NCBI GenBank assembly: GCA_049724395.1
Contig: JAUGWO010000023.1
Coordinates: 186,001-250,000, forward strand
DNA from: Spongospora subterranea f. sp. subterranea
Taxonomy: Eukaryota > Endomyxa: Phytomyxea > Phytomyxea > Plasmodiophorida
Length of the DNA stretch: 64,000 nt
Direction of reading: 5' to 3'
Of this stretch, positions 59,282-64,000 are shown in pieces (position 1 is the stretch's first letter; the number at the start of each line of letters is the position of its first letter). Made by a program: the position numbers and the translations under genes. The notes beneath the pieces are model-generated. The model saw only the letters and a list, made by a program, of their open reading frames with translations, searched no databases and was not told the DNA's origin.

Positions 59282-59467
59282 ATGCATGCGGAACACAGTT
59301 TGTCCAGCGATGCCCGTAGGTTGGCGATTCACCTTTTCAATAAAATGCCCCAAGAGTCGCTGATGAACAAGTCAGAGTACATACGGGAACATCCCGTTCC
59401 TGTCGATATCGGAACAACCATGTGTGCTGTACTCGGGGACCTGTTTCGCGTATATAGGAATTCATAA
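59282..59467 (+). CDS. Possible short ORF, unrecognised
   Basis: A 61-codon frame from ATG 59282: MHAEHSLSSDARRLAIHLFN, then KMPQESLMNKSEYIREHPVP and DIGTTMCAVLGDLFRVY. Composition looks coding and helical, but there is no family match, and it could be one exon of a longer gene. Confidence 0.3.
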   Translation: MHAEHSLSSDARRLAIHLFNKMPQESLMNKSEYIREHPVPVDIGTTMCAVLGDLFRVYRNS

Positions 59468-60272
59468 CCAATGGCTATAATACTATGCTCATTTACATCT
59501 CATCCAGATTTAAGACTGACTTTGATCGAGGTCGCATACGATGAATATGAAGCTGAAACCATAACAGCTGCTGGTAATATAGAATGAAGATCTAGTTATA
59601 CTGATAAGAAAGGACAGAGAGTAGAGAAACAAAACCGCAATATTAGCACAACACATCAGAGAAATGAAAATTGGTTGAAATTTTGAGATATTGTGTGTTG
59701 GAAGTTATTGGTTTCATTTTTATTCTCCTACACTCTCATATACAGATAAATGTTCAGTACTGTGTGTCTCTGCCAATTACAGTTATGGCAACGGTTTCAG
59801 AGTAAGGCGCAATGCAGGCATCTAAATCATGGAAATATCTGAAGGATTCGGTTCGCTGCAGGAGGTGAGAAGGAACGAGTCGAAATGGACCAGTCATCAT
59901 ATGCATCTAACAATTCAACATTTCGCACACTCATAGTGAGGCCAAACCGTAGTATTCACAGAAGTTCGAAGATTCTGTTGAATCTGACTCAGAGCAATAT
60001 CGGCCTATGAGATTTTCGGGATCTGAAGAACCATGTCTGCTTATGTGTATATGGTTAGCTAGCAGAGCGTTCGTCAAGGTGAAAGTCCCGTAAACATTGC
60101 AAGTGATGATAAAATTATGTGGTCGGATGAAATCCACCAATCAAAGAATCTGCAACGATTTCAAACACTGATACTTGACAAGAGGCTAATTGTACTACCG
60201 TACTCGTATTTTTTTACTAAGATTAGGTGGGTTAATTCTCTGGGTCAGAATTTACAAACTAATATCTCTGGA
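59468..60272. other. AT-rich intergenic region
   Basis: No supported coding frame. The sequence is AT-rich with several short purine runs. It is the 3' flank of the CIA30 gene. Confidence 0.5.
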
Positions 60273-61161
60273 TTATCTATCAGTTGTAATTTCTGGAGTG
60301 GGTTCAGGAACGGCTCTCATATGTTCCAGTTCGAATTTGAATGGTCCCTGCTTCCCCATTATGCTGATGCCGACTTTGATGATGTTCTCCATATCCATTG
60401 TCCATTTGCCTGCAATCGGACGGCGTTAAACTCGGACAGCGCTTCTGGTTGTTGTACCTGCAGCAACGCGTCCAGCCAACACTGGCATGAACCGAGATAA
60501 GGGAAGTTGCATTGTATTCCATTGCCCGCCAGGGCAATGAATATGCCCTTGCCATATCAATCCAGTATTGAATGCCATATCGCAATGGATATTAATGGCG
60601 TACATTCTGCCATCGGTTCGACAACGCACCTCTGAGTTAGAAAAAGGTCAAGCGATGATCATCCAAACCGACAACCAGTTAGGACCGATTTCAGGAGCGT
60701 AAGCGATATTCCATGGTGGGAACTGCTCTGGGGTTATAATTCCCACATAACCAGACCTTCGCACTTGGGTATTGGAGGCCTGAGCCATTGATAAATATCC
60801 AGAGAGTACACCTACGAAATATGGAGATTCAACGCATCAAATCATTCAAAAGGAGAACAAGTTATTTCCCACCGCATTTTGTATCGGGAGTTGACCCTTC
60901 ACCAAGCTCAAACGACGCTGTCGAATGGCCTAAGAAGACTTAGGTTTGTAGAGTTCGTCACGAACCCACACTGAACCGACCTCCTAACGCAGAATCGCAG
61001 ACCACTTTAAATTTGTCAATATCCTCCTGCGTATGGAAATGAACAATCGGAACGGCAGTGGGCGTTGGTATTCGGAATATATCACCAGATAGAACTAATG
61101 ACGAACAATGGTTAACACCCATCGACCCGATACGATATCCCCGTACCATCTTTCGTATCAT
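60273..61161 (-). CDS. NDUFAF1: Complex I intermediate-associated protein 30 (CIA30/NDUFAF1)
   Basis: A mitochondrial assembly factor needed to build the membrane arm of complex I. The N-terminus MIRKMVRGYRIGSMGV is a credible matrix-targeting peptide. The CIA30 β-sandwich follows: VHFHTQEDIDKF...CDSALGGRFSV, ESPYFVGVLSGYLSMAQAS, then MRCRTDGRMYAINIHCDMAF (family 'R.DGR.Y..N'), GGQWNTMQLPLSRFMPVLAG, and the closing strand SIMGKQGPFKFELEHMRAV before the stop at 60273. At least two or three short introns separate these blocks, and not every junction was fixed. With NDUFV1 at 18-20 kb it is the second complex I-related gene here. Confidence 0.88.
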
Positions 61162-61573
61162 TCATCCACTTCCCGATTCCATGTCGTGTTCTGTTCCAGA
61201 ACGTTGCCATGTTTTCTGTTACACCAATGGGTAGTAAATGTACCGATGACCGCACCCGGACATTTGCGCGTGCCGTTAAGTCATCACGATCATGCAACGG
61301 ACTCAATGCGGCTGTTGTTGGTCGGGTTCCCGTCGCTCATACAGAAGGGTGTGAAATGGAAATGATAGTGGGGCATGCCTTACCCCGCGACCAGTGGTTG
61401 ACAGTCCGCCCATGGCCAACAGGCGACGCGTCCTCACTTCACAATCACGATTTGTGTAACATGTGACTCAGTGACAGTGACTCTGGGAATGCAGACATAG
61501 CTGCCCGTCTCACTGCCCTTGTTCTAACGGGTTTCGTTTTGACTTTCATTTGCTTAAATTGATTGCATGTTGA

Positions 61574-63143
61574 ATGGCTGCATGTTATTCAGTCGAGCCC
61601 AGCAAGGGGGCCGTTGCACATCTCACGCCACGAACCCAGGTCTGGGCGCTGTACTGGTTCTACATCGCCTTCGGCGTGAACCTGACGATGCCTATCATAC
61701 CTGCGAAAATTCTAATGATGGATCAGTTGAAATTTGATCCATATACGCTGTCGATGATGAATACCATTACAATGTTTCCGTGGATTATCAAGCCAATTTA
61801 TTCCATCGCTTGTGATGCATTCCCCATATTTGGCTACCGGCGGTTCCCTTATGCGTTTGCTGGTATTCTAACGCATTCGGCAATGTGCTTAACAATCTCT
61901 CTTTGTTTCCAATCCATTGGGTTTTGTTGTTTGTTTTTATGCATGTTCATGTCCTCGCTCGGTTTGGTGGTCGCTGACGCTGCTGTGGACGCGTACGTCA
62001 TTGTCATTGTTCAAAGAGAATCGAAATCAGACCTCGGCCAATTTCAGTCAGGTTGGTTGGGTTTACAAAACGGTTAAGCTCCAACTTTCAACGATTTTAT
62101 GAAAAAAAGGTGTATGGATGGCTCGTTCTGTCGGTGCAATTCTTTCAACCGCTGCATCTGGAGCACTCATGGAATACGCATCCTATTCAGCTGCCGAGTT
62201 AATGGGGCTGTCTGCGATCATCGGAATGAGTGGGCTAATATCCCTTTTTTTTGTTCAAGAGGAGAAGGTATCGTACGATCCAATAGTGAAACATTCGACA
62301 AAGCCTCGACTTTGGGTATTTGCGCAGCATCTTACTCAAGTAAGAAGCTGTATCTTTCTGTCAAATTTCTGTTGATTGTTTCCTAGAGAATGAAAAATCC
62401 TGATATATACCGCATGTGTATCTTTGTACTTTTGTTTTCAGCTTCCCCTACACCAGGCAACGCGATGTTCTTCTTTATGAGGTAACGATGGCTTGCATCT
62501 TGGCAGCGCTTGATCGCTGCCTGTGTGTTTCCGTTTTTTAAACTCACGCCATTCTGTTGTGTCGTATTTCAGGTCGCAACTTGAATTTTCTGCCGCTTAT
62601 TTTTCGGCACTTTCAATCATCAGTCATGTGTCGTATTTGCTCGGGTCGTATATATTTATGAAATTTCTTAAGCATATACCATACCGGGCAGTTCTTAAGG
62701 GAACTGTCTGTGGAACCTCACTCGTATATCTTATCGATTTGATATTAGTCAAACGTTGGAACCGATGGCTTCTTTTACCGGATTGGCTGTTTCCCATACT
62801 TGAAACAGTAGTATTGGGAATATGTGCCCAAATTGCTTTTTTGCCAATCGCTGTCATAACCGCTCGAGTTTCTCCTGATAGTGACTCTGGGAGTGCATAT
62901 GTTTATAATGCAGTCATCTCCGTCTCAAATATCAGCACAATAATCAGTGAATCGTCTGGTGGATTTCTTGCCCAATTTCTTCAAGTCACAAGCTCAAATG
63001 AGTACAGAAACTTTCCTATTCTGCTGATCGTTTGCACGGTTTTGGGGTTGTTTCCAATACTGTCTGTTGGACTGTTACCAACATTGGACGACGTCAATGC
63101 GACTGATTATGATGGCAACTGCAACGACAAAAAAAGGAGATAG
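61574..63143 (+). CDS. Folate-biopterin transporter (FBT family, MFS fold)
   Basis: A membrane carrier for folates, pterins or related compounds. Exons 61574-62051, 62110-62339, 62387-62481 and 62573-63143 (introns 58, 47 and 91 nt) join in phase to 457 residues with about 11-12 hydrophobic segments. Family signatures: AFGVNLTMPIIPAKILMMDQ, PWIIKPIYSIACDAFPIFGY with RR, GLVVADAAVDAYVIV, then MARSVGAILSTAASGALMEY, ASPTPGNAMFFFMRSQLEFS and ITARVSPDSDSGSAYVYNAV. The charged ends face the cytosol, as is usual. FBT proteins are common in plants, oomycetes, apicomplexans and kinetoplastids, so the gene is a useful taxonomic marker. The specific substrate cannot be told. Confidence 0.9.
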
Positions 63144-63194
63144 CTCGTTTTTCAGTGACAAATTTAATTATAAAATGATACCATTATATTTATA

Positions 63195-64000
63195 TTACGC
63201 TTGCCCTGTCAACAGTGCCTCAGGAAGTTGTCGCCCTTTGATCGCATCGGCAATTTTTTCAGCGATCATAATTACTGGGGCATTCAAATTTCCCGCCGTT
63301 GCCCGAGGCATAACACTTGCGTCTGCGATTCTCAGTCCTTCAACGCCATACACGAGCCCGTTGCAATCAACCACAGCATTTGGCCCATTCCCCATAACGC
63401 ATGTGCCACAAGGATGATACGCGCTCTCGATATGCGACCTGATAAACCCATCCAATTCTTCATCTGTTTGCAAATGCGGCCCTGGCGATATTTCCTTGCC
63501 GGCAAGACCTTTCATGGACGGTTGCTTTATAACTTCTCTCGCAATTCGAATACCGGCCCGTAAGTCTTTCCAATCGTCAGCCAATGACATGGCGTTTGAT
63601 TTGATTGTTGGCGGATCATGAATTTTATTGGTGCGCGCTCTTATGAATCCGCGAGCTTTGGAACGCAAGGTGCCGATATGCAGCTGGAAGGAATGGCCAG
63701 TTGATGATGGCGCTACAGACTTTCCATCATATGATATGGCAACTGGCAGGAAATGGAACTGAATGTCAGGGTACTCACAGAGCGACGACGAACGGATGAA
63801 TGCCCCTGCCTCGAAATGGTTAGAGGCCCCGATCCAGTCGCGAAACGCAATCCAGCGCATTCCAACCAACATCTTATAGAAAGGATTCGTGACGAACGGA
63901 ACAAGTGAAACAGGTTGTAGACATTCCTGTTGAAAATATACCTCGAAATGGTCCTGTTAATGAGCCGAACCAACCGTGAGATCAAGTCAAAGTGCTAGTT
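63195..64000 (-). CDS. GMC oxidoreductase, choline dehydrogenase (BetA)-like, 5' end outside window
   Basis: An FAD enzyme that would oxidise choline to betaine aldehyde. The visible C-terminal half reads DHFEVYFQQECLQPVSL, IGASNHFEAGAFIRSSS, PDIQFHFLPVAISYDGK, GTLRSKARGFIRARTN and GIRIAREVIKQPSM. It then has the catalytic region ESAYHPCGTCVMG and GLRIADASVMPRATAGNLNA with PVIMIAEKIAD, which keeps the active-site His/Asn pair. The closeness to bacterial BetA is striking, but a CAG acceptor directly before DHFE (about 63945) implies an intron, so it is not contamination. The FAD-binding N-terminus lies beyond the edge. Confidence 0.92.

Noticed and set aside
60304-60585. 93-codon minus ORF as a separate gene
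   Set aside because: Shadow frame across CIA30 exons; the true frame gives the CIA30 motif blocks.

Overview
This is nuclear DNA of a eukaryote. Nearly every gene is cut by very short GT–AG introns, mostly 40–60 nt, and conserved proteins only read through once these are removed. Mitochondrial presequences (HSP60, complex I NDUFV1, CIA30) indicate an aerobic organism. A voltage-sensor/adenylyl-cyclase protein, a RasGEF, an SCYL pseudokinase, an NPC1 protein, a folate-biopterin transporter and a Pdr5-like asymmetric ABCG pump together suggest a unicellular, perhaps zoosporic microbe, either an early-diverging fungus or relative, or a stramenopile. I cannot place it from sequence alone.

Layout: 1–5.6 kb holds a 5'-truncated RasGEF and a VSD–class III cyclase (+). 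NPC1 follows at 5.6–10.8 kb (−), then a 77-bp tandem repeat. HSP60 (+), a UBZ4 zinc-finger protein (−) and a queuosine-salvage-like protein (+) occupy 11.9–16.8 kb. After a gene-poor 1.4 kb come NDUFV1 (−), a coiled-coil protein (−), an unidentified locus (+), a kelch protein (+) and a full-size ABCG transporter (−), to 29.5 kb. A decayed DDE transposase lies at 29.8–31.2 kb. From 32 to 42 kb are a coiled-coil protein, a small unknown gene, a TPR protein, the SNM1/PSO2 nuclease, a PFKFB-type enzyme with a degraded kinase P-loop, and an RCC1 protein. SCYL1 (42.3–45.4 kb) converges on a DOT1-like methyltransferase (45.6–49.0 kb).

The interval 49–55 kb is accessory. It holds small unknown genes, an inverted coding duplication, an AT-rich relic resembling a viral minor-capsid/penton protein, a PIF/Harbinger-like element inserted in that relic (it carries a SANT/Myb ORF folded into a long palindrome), a 38-bp minisatellite and a gag-like retroelement fragment. 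Housekeeping resumes with IMP3, a RasGAP–VPS9 (GAPVD1-like) protein, a small unknown gene, CIA30/NDUFAF1, the folate-biopterin transporter and a choline-dehydrogenase-like GMC oxidoreductase running off the right edge.

Functional links: NDUFV1 and CIA30 belong to complex I and its assembly. RasGEF and the RasGAP–VPS9 protein act on small GTPases. Most neighbours are otherwise unrelated, as expected for a compact nuclear genome. Exon coordinates come from reading frames, splice motifs and remembered family signatures. No alignment or database search was run.
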